Shown: positions 43,424-53,178, counted from the stretch's first letter. The stretch: 64,000 nt of DNA from Lutibacter sp. (GCA_021647265.1 JAKIVA010000003.1:1-64000); one strand, 5' to 3'. Made by a program: numbers and translations. The notes: generated by a model from the sequence alone, not told the origin.

Positions 43424-45928
43424 TTATTTAGGATCTAAAATGCTATTAATACGTTTTACAATATCTTGTAAATGATATTTTCTAAGCGTATTTGTTGTTG
43501 CGCTAGCAGCTCTTTGAGCATCTCTTTTAATTCTGTTTAATTCACCACGAACTATTGGAATTATATCAGACTGTTTTACGGTAACAGTTGTTCTTTTAAT
43601 ATAACTTGCATAACTGCCAGAACTCTTTATTTTTTTAACATCTTCAGCGGTCATTATGTTTGCTAACTTTTCAATATAAGCTCTTTGCAAATTTCTTCGG
43701 TAGGTGTCAATTTTTTTACCTGTACGTAATTCAGACCAAATGTCATTGCGCAAATCATTCATCATAGAAACCAATGTGTAGGCTTTAGAGCCATTTAAAG
43801 TTTCATTTTCAATCATTCTAGTCATTCTCCCCAAATCAAGAATGTTATTTAAAGTCCTTACTTGAATTGCTCTAATACGCTCAGTAATTCCCGAATATTC
43901 AGTTCTTTCAATAATATTTTTATCAATTAACCAAGTTGGAGTTTCAAATAATTGAGTATTTACAAATTTCAAACAATTTTTTTGATGTTCTTTATCAACA
44001 TAAGTATATACCGCACCTTCTTGGTCATATGTTTTATAATTTTCATAAACACCACCAATATTTGAAGAAACATGTCCCATATACCTATTAAATTGTGAAA
44101 TTACATGGCCATACATTGTTTTTAGATCATCATAATTTTTACCCTTTTCAGCAGTCCAGTTAATCAAATTTGGAACAATACGCTTTAAATTTGCAATACC
44201 ATAACTACTGGCTTTAATAGCGTTATCACCTAAATCTTCAGTTTGAGAACTAGGATCAACAACTCCTCCTGCCTGTTGGTGACCAAAACGATAAAGCGGG
44301 TCTCCATCATGTTCTAAAATCCAATTATCCAATGTTTCTTTTTCATCTTTGGCAGTTACTGCATCTAAAATAGGACGATACCCCCAGCTAATAGCATATT
44401 TATCATAGATACCTATGTTTGGCATTAATGCCACTCCATTATCTCCGGGTTGGGCAACATAATTGAAACGAGCATAATCCATAATTGCGGGAGCTGTACC
44501 ATATTTTTTTGTAAATGTTGCTGAACGTAAGGAATCTACAGGGTAGGCAGAACTACTTCCCATATTGTGTGGTAATCCTAATGTATGACCAACTTCATGA
44601 GAGGAAACAAATTGGATAAGTTCACCCATAACCTTGTCTTTGAATTCTGTGGTTTGTGCTTCAGGGTTTATAGCTGCTGTTTGAACAAAAAACCACCCTT
44701 TTAACAAACTCATTACATTGTGATACCAATTAATATCTGATTCTAAAATTTCACCAGAACGTGGATCACTTACATGAGGTCCATTGGCATTTGGTATAGG
44801 AGAGGCTAAATATCTAACTACTGAATAGCGAACATCTTCAGGACTCCATTCAGGATCTTCTTCTTTAGTAGGAGGATCTTTAGCAATAATTGCATTTTTA
44901 AATCCGGCAGCTTCAAAAGCAACTTGCCAGTCTTCAATACCCTGTTTTATATATTTTCTCCATTTTTTTGGAGTTGCTCTATCTATATAATAAATAATTT
45001 GCTTTTTTGGTTCAACCAATTCACCACGTTTAAACTTTTCTATATCTTCTTTTTTAACTTCCAGTCTCCATCGATCTAAAAAAGTAACTTTATCACTTTT
45101 TTGAGCTTCAGAGCCATAGTCTGTTTGACTTGTTGTAAACCAGCCAACTCTTTCATCAAAAATTCTACGTTTCATAGGTTCTTTAGGCAATAATATCATA
45201 GAACTACTCATTTCTACTGAAACAATTCCAGTACTCGAGTTTGAGGGTGCGGCACTTGCAGCATACGTTTTTACGTGATGTACCTCAATGTTTTTGGGGT
45301 AACTTTTTACACTTTCAATAAAAGATTTTTTAGTATCTAGCTTTGTTATTTTATAACTTTTTCTCATAAAAGAAGGTAAGCCCAAAGCTTTTACATCGGT
45401 AGTAAATAATTCAGTTGCATCAATTACAGTAGCCGTTTTGTCATCATTATAAGCTTTAATAGGGAATGAAAACAATACAGGTTCAAAATTTGAATTTACA
45501 ACGGCTTCATGAATAGGCAGTTCTTTATCAGCAACAATATTGTAGGATACAACTCTTAATAAAACAGTTTTTCCTTTTTTTTGCCAACGCAAAACTTGTG
45601 TGTTTGTTTTTTGTCCTCCAAAACTTTTATTGTTTGAAGTATTTTTAGCAATACGAGTTACCATTAATAATTCTCTTTCAAAAAGAGAATCAGGTATTTC
45701 ATACAAATATTTATCATCTATTGTATGAACTTTAAATAAACCATCATCGGTTTTGGCTTCTTTAGTAATTACCTTATTATAAGGTTGAATAGCGTTCTTT
45801 TTTGGTTTAGGTGTAGGAGTTTCAGCAACTTCTTTTTTTCTTTTTCTTTTTTTTTGAGCTTCTGCAGTTGAAGAGAGGCCAATAATTAACATTAAAGTTA
45901 ATAAATTGGCTAAAATTTTTTTAGGCAT
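43424..45928 (-). CDS. Secreted zinc metalloprotease (metzincin, DUF5117/DUF4953 type)
   Basis: An 834-residue exported protein. The signal peptide (ANLLTLMLIIGLSSTAEA) is followed by a Lys-rich linker and then the conserved domains of the Bacteroidota zinc-dependent metalloprotease family. The active site is the extended zinc motif SSHEVGHTLGLPHNMGSS (HExxHxxGLPHN), about residue 450, and a Met-turn-like segment PAIMDYARFNYVAQPGD follows. The C-terminal part is helical. It is probably periplasmic or surface-located; the substrate is unknown. The start of a minus-strand series of envelope genes. Confidence 0.9.
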   Translation of the reverse strand: MPKKILANLLTLMLIIGLSSTAEAQKKRKRKKEVAETPTPKPKKNAIQPYNKVITKEAKTDDGLFKVHTIDDKYLYEIPDSLFERELLMVTRIAKNTSNNKSFGGQKTNTQVLRWQKKGKTVLLRVVSYNIVADKELPIHEAVVNSNFEPVLFSFPIKAYNDDKTATVIDATELFTTDVKALGLPSFMRKSYKITKLDTKKSFIESVKSYPKNIEVHHVKTYAASAAPSNSSTGIVSVEMSSSMILLPKEPMKRRIFDERVGWFTTSQTDYGSEAQKSDKVTFLDRWRLEVKKEDIEKFKRGELVEPKKQIIYYIDRATPKKWRKYIKQGIEDWQVAFEAAGFKNAIIAKDPPTKEEDPEWSPEDVRYSVVRYLASPIPNANGPHVSDPRSGEILESDINWYHNVMSLLKGWFFVQTAAINPEAQTTEFKDKVMGELIQFVSSHEVGHTLGLPHNMGSSSAYPVDSLRSATFTKKYGTAPAIMDYARFNYVAQPGDNGVALMPNIGIYDKYAISWGYRPILDAVTAKDEKETLDNWILEHDGDPLYRFGHQQAGGVVDPSSQTEDLGDNAIKASSYGIANLKRIVPNLINWTAEKGKNYDDLKTMYGHVISQFNRYMGHVSSNIGGVYENYKTYDQEGAVYTYVDKEHQKNCLKFVNTQLFETPTWLIDKNIIERTEYSGITERIRAIQVRTLNNILDLGRMTRMIENETLNGSKAYTLVSMMNDLRNDIWSELRTGKKIDTYRRNLQRAYIEKLANIMTAEDVKKIKSSGSYASYIKRTTVTVKQSDIIPIVRGELNRIKRDAQRAASATTNTLRKYHLQDIVKRINSILDPK

Positions 45929-46058
45929 AAATTAAAGTTTACTTAATTAAAAGCCGAATGTATTAAACAGCGATGTAAAAAATCTTAAATTTTTGTTAAA
46001 GAATACATATTACAAGAAGTGCCTTTAGTTTTATAAGAAAAGAAAAAGGAAGAGTAAT

Positions 46059-47360
46059 TTAATTATTTTTTAACTTTTTCAGCTGTTTCTTAATTTTTCT
46101 AATAGCAGATTCAATGGGTTTTTCAGGCTCAATAACATTGTATTTCCCCCAGAAATCTGGATCAGAAAAACCAGAAGATTTATCACTCATTATTATGGAA
46201 GATTTTAGTCTGTTTTTAGGTTTAATTAATTTTTTAGTGATATTGTTTTTCCAGTCTGTTATTGCCATTTCCATAGTTGTATAGTATATGGTATTGAACA
46301 ATCGTTTATCCCAATTAATTTTGAAGCCAAGTTGAATTCTACTGTAGCCATAATACCATTTCCCATTTTTCTCACGATAATCAATTTGATAAGTTGCTTC
46401 TACAGGATATACTTTGGCTCCTTTAGGTTTTTTAACGATAAAAATTCTACTTGCTTTTTCTTTGTTCTCAAGATTTAGTTTAAACTTTGCGTTAGTTAAA
46501 GCTAATGATTGTGCGTCTATGTATAATTTACCATAAAATAGCGGTGTTTTTACGTATTCTTTTTGTTTAAAATTGATTACATAAATAGGTCTATTGTCAA
46601 TTTTTGTAGATTTATCAAAAGAAAAATCATAGAATTCTAGCATATTTTCACTAAAAAACAAATCAGGATTTTTCATAACATCAATGTATATTGAATTGTA
46701 CGGTCCTCCTTTAAGTTTAAAAGCAATAGTATCCAATCTCGAATAATCAGTGCTTTTACGAGATTTGTACAGCTTTAAAACATCTTTTTTAGCATTGGTA
46801 TAGGGCTGCTTGTTAATTTCTACTACAGCTTCAGATAATGATACATAACTTCTTCTCTTTTTAATAGTTTCTCTATAAAAAGCTGTCATTGTTGTTAGTT
46901 TATCAAAATAATTCAGCTTCTTTCTTTTTAAAACTTCTAAAATTAAAGATTGAGCATCTTTTACAACAATTTTAATTTCAGAAAGTTCTTCAATATATGT
47001 TTCAAGTTTTATAGTAGTTTTAGTTTTGAAATCTGATAAATTTAAAACTTTACTTGTGTACCCTAAAAATGAAATGGTTACATCAGAATTAGTATGTTCT
47101 TTTGGTACTTTTAATAAAAATTCACCTTGTGTATTTGTAACGGTACTTATGTTTGTTCCATTTACAGTTAGTGTAGCAAAAACCAATGCTTTTTTTGTTT
47201 TACTATCTACAACCTTACCTTTGTATTTCTTAAAGCTTAAAGTATCTTTTACAATTTTAGTTGAAGCAAAACTTTCATTTTGAAATCCAAAACCAAACAG
47301 CAATAAAAGAAGTGAGGTTGCTAGTAAATTTTGACTTAGAGTAATTGCTTGCTTTAACAT
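46059..47360 (-). CDS. CarboxypepD-regulatory-like outer-envelope protein
   Basis: A 433-residue exported protein. After a signal peptide (LLATSLLLLLFGFGFQNESF) comes a carboxypeptidase-regulatory-like domain at about 45-125 (YKGKVVDSKTKKALVFATLT, TNTQGEFLLKVP, VTISFLGYTSKVL). The rest is beta-rich with FYRETIKKRRSYVSLSEAVV and VYPVEATYQIDYREKNGKWY, features of a large flavobacterial family of unknown function. It may be a surface or periplasmic scaffold. It lies between the metalloprotease and the DUF5916 barrel protein, each with 130-180-bp gaps, so co-transcription is uncertain. Confidence 0.75.
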   Translation of the reverse strand: MLKQAITLSQNLLATSLLLLLFGFGFQNESFASTKIVKDTLSFKKYKGKVVDSKTKKALVFATLTVNGTNISTVTNTQGEFLLKVPKEHTNSDVTISFLGYTSKVLNLSDFKTKTTIKLETYIEELSEIKIVVKDAQSLILEVLKRKKLNYFDKLTTMTAFYRETIKKRRSYVSLSEAVVEINKQPYTNAKKDVLKLYKSRKSTDYSRLDTIAFKLKGGPYNSIYIDVMKNPDLFFSENMLEFYDFSFDKSTKIDNRPIYVINFKQKEYVKTPLFYGKLYIDAQSLALTNAKFKLNLENKEKASRIFIVKKPKGAKVYPVEATYQIDYREKNGKWYYGYSRIQLGFKINWDKRLFNTIYYTTMEMAITDWKNNITKKLIKPKNRLKSSIIMSDKSSGFSDPDFWGKYNVIEPEKPIESAIRKIKKQLKKLKNN

Positions 47361-47535
47361 AGTCTACAAGTTTAAATTGAACATTTAGTAAGAAATACAA
47401 TATAATGAATTATTTTATAAAATAAAGATGCAGAAATGCTAAATTACAGTGTAGATACATAAATTAACTTTTTTTTAAGAGTATTGTATTGATATTGATG
47501 ACACGAGAAGGTGCTTCAATGATTTTTGGTAATGG

Positions 47536-49758
47536 TTAAATATTTAGCCAATAGGTTAGCTTAACATTAAACGAACGAGTCCTTGGAGCAAAGACATTTT
47601 CAGTAAAGTAGTTATCGTTATAAACTACAAATAAATCTGATAGAGGTGCAAAACGCCATTGCAACCTTGTATTTACGCTAAAATTATTTCTTTGACTGTT
47701 GTATTGAATAAATGTAGCCCAAAATAATTTTTTATTAAAAGTAATATCCATTTTTGGACCAATGAGCCAGATTGAAGCATTTGGATATGGTTTAGGTAAA
47801 ACTATTTTATTATAATTTAATTGAATTGAACTGGTAAAATAAGGTTGTAATCTTAAAGTTAATTGAGTTTGGATTGAATATTTTTCACCATTGTAAAATT
47901 TACCTATTGACGGTTTTAAATTATAAGAGAATTTTTTTCTCCTGTCTGATCTAAAAGACACATTAAAGCTCGTGTAATAATAATTTTTATTGTTAGGAAG
48001 TGGAATAGCGCCATCGGTTCCTGTTGGGTCAAAACTATAGTATAAATGTGTATACCTGTTGAGCATTTCAAATTGTAATTCTGAGGTGTTCATAAAGCTT
48101 GCTTGCCAGCTACTAATAATTGTATAATCAGAATTTTGAAAATTCAACTCGGGTTTCCATAAGAATATTGGCATAATTGAAAAACTGTGTTTTTGAATTT
48201 TTCCTTTTTTAGGCCAAAAAATACGTTCTATTCTAGGTGTTATTTTAAATATATCTGTTCTATTAATAAAACCAAGATCTGAACGGAAGTTATCACCAAC
48301 ATAAACACCTCCTAAACGTATTTTGAAAAATCGACTGTTAAACTCTGTTGAGATTCCTGCAGAAACATCTTTACTATTAACATTAGGTGAAAATGACTTG
48401 TGAAAAAAGTATTTTCCAACCCAGCTATTATCTGAAGAGGCTAATCGGTAGTCAATACCCAAAACTCTGTTGTATCTATCTTTATCTTCTAAAAAGTCGT
48501 AATTTTTAGTTGCTTGTTTATTAATAAACATAACACTTAAATTAGATCGGCTAAATAATTTTTGTTGTAGAGTTATTACAGTATTATTTGTGGTAGGTAT
48601 GTTATTCTGAAGGTCTTCAGCAGTTTGCATATTTAATATTCCCAAGCGAATATTATTAGTTATTTTTCCGCTGAGCCTTACACCTCCAATAATATCATTT
48701 TCTATGTTATTACCTTCTAAATCTGTAGCGATACCAATACGTCTTGAAAAAAAAGGATTGGCATCTCTGTTATTTCCAAAATCTCCAAAAAGATCACTAT
48801 TCTCAATAAAAAACTGCCTTCGTTCTGGTAGAGAAATCTCAAAACGAGTTAAATTTGTTACTTGTTGATCAACTTCAACTTGTGAGAAATCGGGGTTTAA
48901 AGTAAAATCTAAATTCATACTATTTCCAATAGTAAATTTAGCATCGCCACCAATTTTAAAATCGTTTATAGATTTACCTGTTTCATAATCTTTAGATACA
49001 ATGGTATTTACAAAAGGTATGATAGAAATAGGAGATTTAGATTTACCTAGTGGTTTTTCAAATATCATATCACCCATGTAAGCCAAACTAAAAATAAACT
49101 GATTTTGAGGAATATTCATCCATGTGTTTCTTTCATTATCTTGTGTATCAAAGTGATAACTGTTAAATCTCCATTTTGTTTCTCCTTCTCGGTATTTAAA
49201 TGCTGAAAGAGGAATCATCCATTCTACGGTATAATGGTCTTTATGAATTTTAGTTTCACCAATCCATTTTGTATCCCAATTGGTATTAAAACCTCTTAGT
49301 TCAGTTCCTCCACCAGAAATTAAAGCTTCTCTACGTACACCATAGGGATTTGTTCCAAAGAAAAAGGCATTAGTACCATCGTTAAAAGTATCAAAAATTA
49401 AACTTATATTGTCATTTCCTGAAGCTCTAAAATCACGGCGTAGGGAAGGAATTATATAGTTTTTGCCTTTGGCATTCACCCTCATTCCTACATATAAGTT
49501 GTCATCATCAAATAACATTTTAATTGTTGTTTGCTGTTTGGCTTGAATGGAGTCTGTAGGGAAGTATTGCCAGAAATCTTTTGCAGACTGTGCCTTACTC
49601 CAAGCATCTTCATCTAAAACAGCATCAATAGTAATAGGTTCATGGATATACTTTACATGAATTACTTTAGTTTTAGTTTGTGATAAACTTAGAAAGACAT
49701 TCAATAGTGCAATAAAAACAACTAGTTTTCTCAAGGTAAAATAGTTAAGAGATTTCAA
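47536..49758 (-). CDS. DUF5916 outer-membrane protein with N-terminal CBM9-like domain
   Basis: A 740-residue exported protein. Residues about 30-225 resemble a family 9 carbohydrate-binding module: ITIDAVLDEDAWSKAQSAKD, LFDDDNLYVGMRVNA, DTFNDGTNAFFFGTNPYGVR and VEWMIPLSAFKY. The remaining ~500 residues are a DUF5916 region rich in alternating beta strands and aromatic girdles (ERRQFFIENSDLFG, DFTLNPDFSQVEVDQQVTN), most likely an outer-membrane beta-barrel ending in an aromatic strand. Function unknown; members often sit near proteases or amidohydrolases, as here. Confidence 0.85.
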   Translation of the reverse strand: MKSLNYFTLRKLVVFIALLNVFLSLSQTKTKVIHVKYIHEPITIDAVLDEDAWSKAQSAKDFWQYFPTDSIQAKQQTTIKMLFDDDNLYVGMRVNAKGKNYIIPSLRRDFRASGNDNISLIFDTFNDGTNAFFFGTNPYGVRREALISGGGTELRGFNTNWDTKWIGETKIHKDHYTVEWMIPLSAFKYREGETKWRFNSYHFDTQDNERNTWMNIPQNQFIFSLAYMGDMIFEKPLGKSKSPISIIPFVNTIVSKDYETGKSINDFKIGGDAKFTIGNSMNLDFTLNPDFSQVEVDQQVTNLTRFEISLPERRQFFIENSDLFGDFGNNRDANPFFSRRIGIATDLEGNNIENDIIGGVRLSGKITNNIRLGILNMQTAEDLQNNIPTTNNTVITLQQKLFSRSNLSVMFINKQATKNYDFLEDKDRYNRVLGIDYRLASSDNSWVGKYFFHKSFSPNVNSKDVSAGISTEFNSRFFKIRLGGVYVGDNFRSDLGFINRTDIFKITPRIERIFWPKKGKIQKHSFSIMPIFLWKPELNFQNSDYTIISSWQASFMNTSELQFEMLNRYTHLYYSFDPTGTDGAIPLPNNKNYYYTSFNVSFRSDRRKKFSYNLKPSIGKFYNGEKYSIQTQLTLRLQPYFTSSIQLNYNKIVLPKPYPNASIWLIGPKMDITFNKKLFWATFIQYNSQRNNFSVNTRLQWRFAPLSDLFVVYNDNYFTENVFAPRTRSFNVKLTYWLNI

Positions 49759-49924
49759 AAATAGAATAATAATCTAATTTGTTGTTGTGTTTTAGGTGAT
49801 TTTTTATTTTGTAGTAAAATGTGCAATAATTATAATAGTAAATTTAAATGAATGAGGGTATGTTCAATTTTAGTTGAATTGACTAAATAAGATTATTTAT
49901 TCGTAAAAATAGATATAAAGAAGC

Positions 49925-50000
49925 CTCTCAATTGTAGCTCCTTTATATCATGAAATTCTGAATCAATCCTGCCTGCCAGCGAGTCAGGTTCAAAATGGTG
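49925..50000. repeat. Fragment of a dispersed palindromic repeat
   Basis: The stretch contains ATTCTGAATCAATCC, CCTGCCTGCCAGCGAGTCAG and GGTTCAAAATGG, sharing the TTCTGAAT and TTCAAAATG ends of the other repeats in this window. It lies in the 248-bp gap after lysS. Confidence 0.4.
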
Positions 50001-50006
50001 TTAATA

Positions 50007-51701
50007 TTATGTAAGTTCAACAAATAAACCAGTATCTGTATTGTTGACAGATGCTAATTTATTTCTGGTTAATCCTTTAATGGTTTTGTCCCATTTTTTA
50101 TTGCTTAAACCACTTTGTGATTTTAGATCGTTTAGTAAAATAGGAGTGTTGCTTTTTAGAATATTAAAAACTACTTTTTCATCATCAGTCATTTCAATAG
50201 CTTTTTTCTCTGGTTTCATTTGCGGAAAGAAGAGTACTTCTTGAATAGAAGCATTATTGGTCATAAACATAACCAAACGGTCAATTCCAATACCAATTCC
50301 AGAAGTAGGAGGCATTCCATATTCTAAAGCACGAATAAAGTCTTGATCAATAAACATAGCTTCATCATCTCCTTTAGCAGATAATTTTAACTGGTCTTCA
50401 AAACGCTCACGTTGATCAATTGGGTCATTTAATTCAGAGTAGGCATTTGCTAATTCTTTTCCGTTTACCATTAACTCAAAACGCTCGGTTAAATCTGAAT
50501 TTGTACGATGTTCTTTTGTCAGTGGGCTCATTTCTTTTGGATAATCAGTAATAAATGTTGGTTGAATGTAATGATGCTCACATTTTTCTCCGAATAACTC
50601 ATCTATCAATTTACCAACTCCCATAGTATCGTCAACTTCAATACCAACCTTTCTACATACATCCTTTAATTTATCTTCTTTCATTCCTGCAACATCATAC
50701 CCTGTATGGATTTTTATTGCTTCTAAAATAGGAACTCTTGGGTAAGGAGCTTTAAAGCTAACGGTATGCTCTCCAATTTGCACTTCAGATGTGCCGTTAG
50801 AATCTATGGCTACTTTTTCTAATAATTCTTCGGTCATTCGCATCATCCAATTATAGTCTTTGTATGCAACATACAATTCCATAACGGTAAACTCAGGGTT
50901 ATGAGTTCTATCCATTCCTTCATTTCTGAAATCTTTTGAAAACTCATAAACCGCATCAAACCCACCAACAATCAATCTTTTTAAATACAATTCATTTGCA
51001 ATACGTAAATACAGAGGCATATCTAGTGCATTGTGATGCGTAATAAACGGACGTGCGGCAGCACCACCAGGAATTGGTTGTAAAATGGGTGTTTCTACTT
51101 CTAAATAGCCACGTTCATTAAAAAAATTACGAATTGAATTTGTTATTTTTGTACGTTTTATAAATGTTTCTTTTACATGGTCGTTAACAATTAAATCTAC
51201 ATAACGCTGTCTGTAACGTTGTTCAGCGTCTGAAAAGGCATCATGTACTTTTCCATCAGCATCTGTTTTAACTACAGGAAGCGGTCGTAAACTTTTTGAA
51301 AGCACAGTAAGTTCTTTTACTTTTACAGAAACTTCACCAACATTGGTTTTAAAAACGATTCCTTTAACACCAATAATATCTCCCATGTCCAATAATTTTT
51401 TAAATACAGTATTGTACATAGTTGGATTTTCTTCAGAAGAAATTTCATCACGATTTACGTAGATTTGCATTCTGCCACTTGCATCTTTTAATTCAGCAAA
51501 AGAGGCTTTTCCCATAATTCTACGGCTCATCATTCTTCCAGCTAACACAACTTCTTTTCCTTCAAAATTGTTAAAATTTGAGGTAATCTGTTTTATTGTT
51601 GTAGTTGTTTTAAATTCTTCTGCAGGATAAGGGTTTATACCCAGTTCACGTAGTTTTTGTAATGATTCTCTTCTAACTATTTCAAGTGCTGATAATTGCA
51701 T
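50007..51701 (-). CDS. lysS: Lysyl-tRNA synthetase (class II) with C-terminal extension
   Basis: Charges tRNA-Lys. The OB-fold anticodon-binding domain is N-terminal (VVLAGRMMSRRIMGKASFAE). The class II core follows, with motif 2 FRNEGMDRTHNPEFTVMELY, ELANAYSELNDPIDQRERFE and motif 3 GIGIGIDRLVMFM. The normal enzyme ends just after FFPQMKPE. Here about 65 further residues follow (IEMTDDEKVVFNILKSNTPI, SGLSNKKWDKTIKGLTRNKL), which read like a small winged-helix domain. 564 residues compares with about 500 in E. coli. Confidence 0.96.
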   Translation of the reverse strand: MQLSALEIVRRESLQKLRELGINPYPAEEFKTTTTIKQITSNFNNFEGKEVVLAGRMMSRRIMGKASFAELKDASGRMQIYVNRDEISSEENPTMYNTVFKKLLDMGDIIGVKGIVFKTNVGEVSVKVKELTVLSKSLRPLPVVKTDADGKVHDAFSDAEQRYRQRYVDLIVNDHVKETFIKRTKITNSIRNFFNERGYLEVETPILQPIPGGAAARPFITHHNALDMPLYLRIANELYLKRLIVGGFDAVYEFSKDFRNEGMDRTHNPEFTVMELYVAYKDYNWMMRMTEELLEKVAIDSNGTSEVQIGEHTVSFKAPYPRVPILEAIKIHTGYDVAGMKEDKLKDVCRKVGIEVDDTMGVGKLIDELFGEKCEHHYIQPTFITDYPKEMSPLTKEHRTNSDLTERFELMVNGKELANAYSELNDPIDQRERFEDQLKLSAKGDDEAMFIDQDFIRALEYGMPPTSGIGIGIDRLVMFMTNNASIQEVLFFPQMKPEKKAIEMTDDEKVVFNILKSNTPILLNDLKSQSGLSNKKWDKTIKGLTRNKLASVNNTDTGLFVELT

Positions 51702-51738
51702 GCGGTGTTTTTTATATTTTATTTATAATAACAGTTTG

Positions 51739-51746
51739 CAAAGATA
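51739..51746 (-). promoter_or_regulatory. -7 box of the lysS promoter
   Basis: On the minus strand TATCTTTG fits TAnnTTTG, 38 nt upstream of the lysS ATG. No clear TTG element at the ideal distance. Confidence 0.4.
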
Positions 51747-51794
51747 CAATCAATTCAGAAAAATAAGTAGTTTCAAAAGAAAAAGTGTTTATAA

Positions 51795-51824
51795 TTTGAA
51801 TTTGAATTAAAATTTATATATTTG
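51795..51824 (+). promoter_or_regulatory. Strong Bacteroidota promoter of a noncoding transcript
   Basis: TTTG (51795-51798), 18-nt spacer, TATATTTG (51817-51824). It points into a structured, gene-free stretch and fits the consensus very well. Confidence 0.65.
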
Positions 51825-51826
51825 TG

Positions 51827-51927
51827 AACCGCATTTTGTGCGGTTTAGTTGTGTTGTTTGGCGTTATTAAACGTCAAGGTTTTTTAAACCAATGGAAAGC
51901 TTCCCGAAAAACCGGGACGCTTTTTTT
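51827..51927 (+). ncRNA. Candidate structured small RNA of about 100 nt
   Basis: Directly after a consensus promoter the sequence folds into successive hairpins. Hairpin 1 is AACCGCA/TGCGGTT (51827-51833 with 51839-51845). Hairpin 2 is GGCGTT/AACGTC (51860-51865 with 51870-51875). Hairpin 3 is GGTTT/AAACC (51878-51882 with 51886-51890). A final stem with core TCCCG/CGGGA runs into seven Ts (51896-51927). There is no open frame of note. The whole unit is divergent from lysS and independent of parDE. It may belong to one of the flavobacterial RNA motifs, but I cannot match it. Confidence 0.6.
51896..51927 (+). terminator. Terminator of the candidate small RNA
   Basis: AAAGC-TTCCCG (51896-51906) pairs with CGGGA-CGCTTT (51913-51923) with one mismatch, 6-nt loop and a 7-nt T-run. 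Confidence 0.75.
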
Positions 51928-52001
51928 ATTTTACACCATTTTTTAAGCTATAAAAGGAAGTTGGCAACAATAATGATTGACATTCTAACTGATATAATAA
52001 T

Positions 52002-52037
52002 TTGAATCTGATGCTATTTTGATGTATATTTGCATCA
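52002..52037 (+). promoter_or_regulatory. parDE promoter with operator palindrome
   Basis: TTG (52002-52004), 20-nt spacer, TATATTTG (52025-52032). TGATG-N8-CATCA (52020-52037) spans the -7 box, a likely binding site for the ParD antitoxin and autorepression. Confidence 0.55.
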
Positions 52038-52049
52038 CAATATAAAATT

Positions 52050-52295
52050 ATGGCAAGACAAAGTATTTCATTTACAGAACCGAATGATAATTGGTTAAAG
52101 GCCCAAATTGAGAATAAAGAATATTCGAGTAAAAGTGAATTAGTTAATGATTTGATTAGACAAGCGAGAAAACAACAAGCTCAAATTGATTGGATTAGTT
52201 CCAAATTAGAAAGAGCTGAAAAAAGCGGATTCACTACTGATTCTAAAGAGCAAATTTTGGCGCAATCAAAATTCTTATTGAATGACCAATTATAG
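52050..52295 (+). CDS. parD: ParD-family antitoxin
   Basis: An 81-residue antitoxin. The N-terminal ribbon-helix-helix reads MARQSISFTEPNDNWLKAQI and SSKSELVNDLIRQARK, typical of the type II ParD/CopG group. The C-terminal half is the toxin-wrapping tail (LERAEKSGFTTDSKEQILAQ). It overlaps the toxin gene by 14 bp, so translation is coupled. Autorepression through the upstream palindrome is inferred. Confidence 0.9.
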   Translation: MARQSISFTEPNDNWLKAQIENKEYSSKSELVNDLIRQARKQQAQIDWISSKLERAEKSGFTTDSKEQILAQSKFLLNDQL

Positions 52296-52575
52296 GCTGA
52301 GTAATACTGCGAAAGAAGATTTAATAAGAATTCATCATTACGGAGTTAGAACATTTGGAGAAACACAAGCGGATAAATATTTCGATTCGTTTTTTGAATA
52401 TTTTGATAGAATATCAAAAAATCCGTATTCATTTGAATCAGTTGATTACATTAAAATAGGATATAGAAGATGTGTTTGTAGTTCTGATTCGATTTATTTT
52501 AAGATAAATGAAAATGATAAAGCTGTAGAAATTATGACAATAATTGGACGACAAGATTTGAAAGATATACTATAA
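52282..52575 (+). CDS. parE: ParE-family toxin
   Basis: A 97-residue toxin of the ParE/RelE superfamily. It opens with YRLSNTAKEDLIRIHHYGVR and closes with IMTIIGRQDLKDIL, the standard ends of ParE. The middle has QADKYFDSFFEYFDRISKNP and GYRRCVCSSDSIYFKI. ParE toxins typically poison DNA gyrase; the target here is not tested. No frame disruption is visible, so the pair looks intact. Confidence 0.88.
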   Translation: MTNYRLSNTAKEDLIRIHHYGVRTFGETQADKYFDSFFEYFDRISKNPYSFESVDYIKIGYRRCVCSSDSIYFKINENDKAVEIMTIIGRQDLKDIL

Positions 52576-52671
52576 AAATTACAGTTGCCAATAAAGAACT
52601 GAGCTAAAAATTGCTAAATTATGTCGATTAGAGAAAAACGATTAACTTTATGGGTCTAACCCGTTGAGAAC

Positions 52672-53178
52672 TTAATTAAAACTGAAAAAAGCAGCTTTAT
52701 ATTCCCAAAATATTGAAATAAATAAACCGGTAAAAATTGTGGCTGCAATAAACTTTAAAAAGGAAGAGGTTAAAAACCCGATAAAAGAGCCAAAAGCTGC
52801 TTTTAGTGCTTTGCCAGAATTTTTTTCTTGAATCATCTCCCCAATATAAGCACCAAGAAATGGTCCAATAATAATCCCAAAAGGGCCTAAAAATATAATT
52901 CCAATAATTAGTCCTACCATTGTGCCTATTACCCCATACCTAGTTCCTCCAAATTTTTTGGTACCCATTGCAGGAATGAAATAATCTATAATCCATATTA
53001 TAACCGCAATACCGAGTGTAATACCTAAAAAGGTCCAATTCATAGGAACTACACTTGTTAAATGTAATAGGAGTAAACCAAGCCAGCTTGTTAGAGGGCC
53101 AGGTAATACAGGTAAAAATGAGCCGATAATTCCAAGCAAAGCAAATAAAAAACCTATAATTAAGAGGAAAATGTCCAT
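52672..53178 (-). CDS. DUF456 family membrane protein
   Basis: A 168-residue integral membrane protein with four to five hydrophobic helices and the glycine-rich loops of DUF456: LGIIGSFLPVLPGPLTSWLG, ARGT-like turn GGTRYGVIGTMVGLIIGII, and GPFGIIIGPFLGAYIGEMIQ. Function unknown; the glycine zipper regions suggest tight helix packing or oligomerisation. Divergent from the BlaI-type regulator. Confidence 0.88.
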   Translation of the reverse strand: MDIFLLIIGFLFALLGIIGSFLPVLPGPLTSWLGLLLLHLTSVVPMNWTFLGITLGIAVIIWIIDYFIPAMGTKKFGGTRYGVIGTMVGLIIGIIFLGPFGIIIGPFLGAYIGEMIQEKNSGKALKAAFGSFIGFLTSSFLKFIAATIFTGLFISIFWEYKAAFFSFN

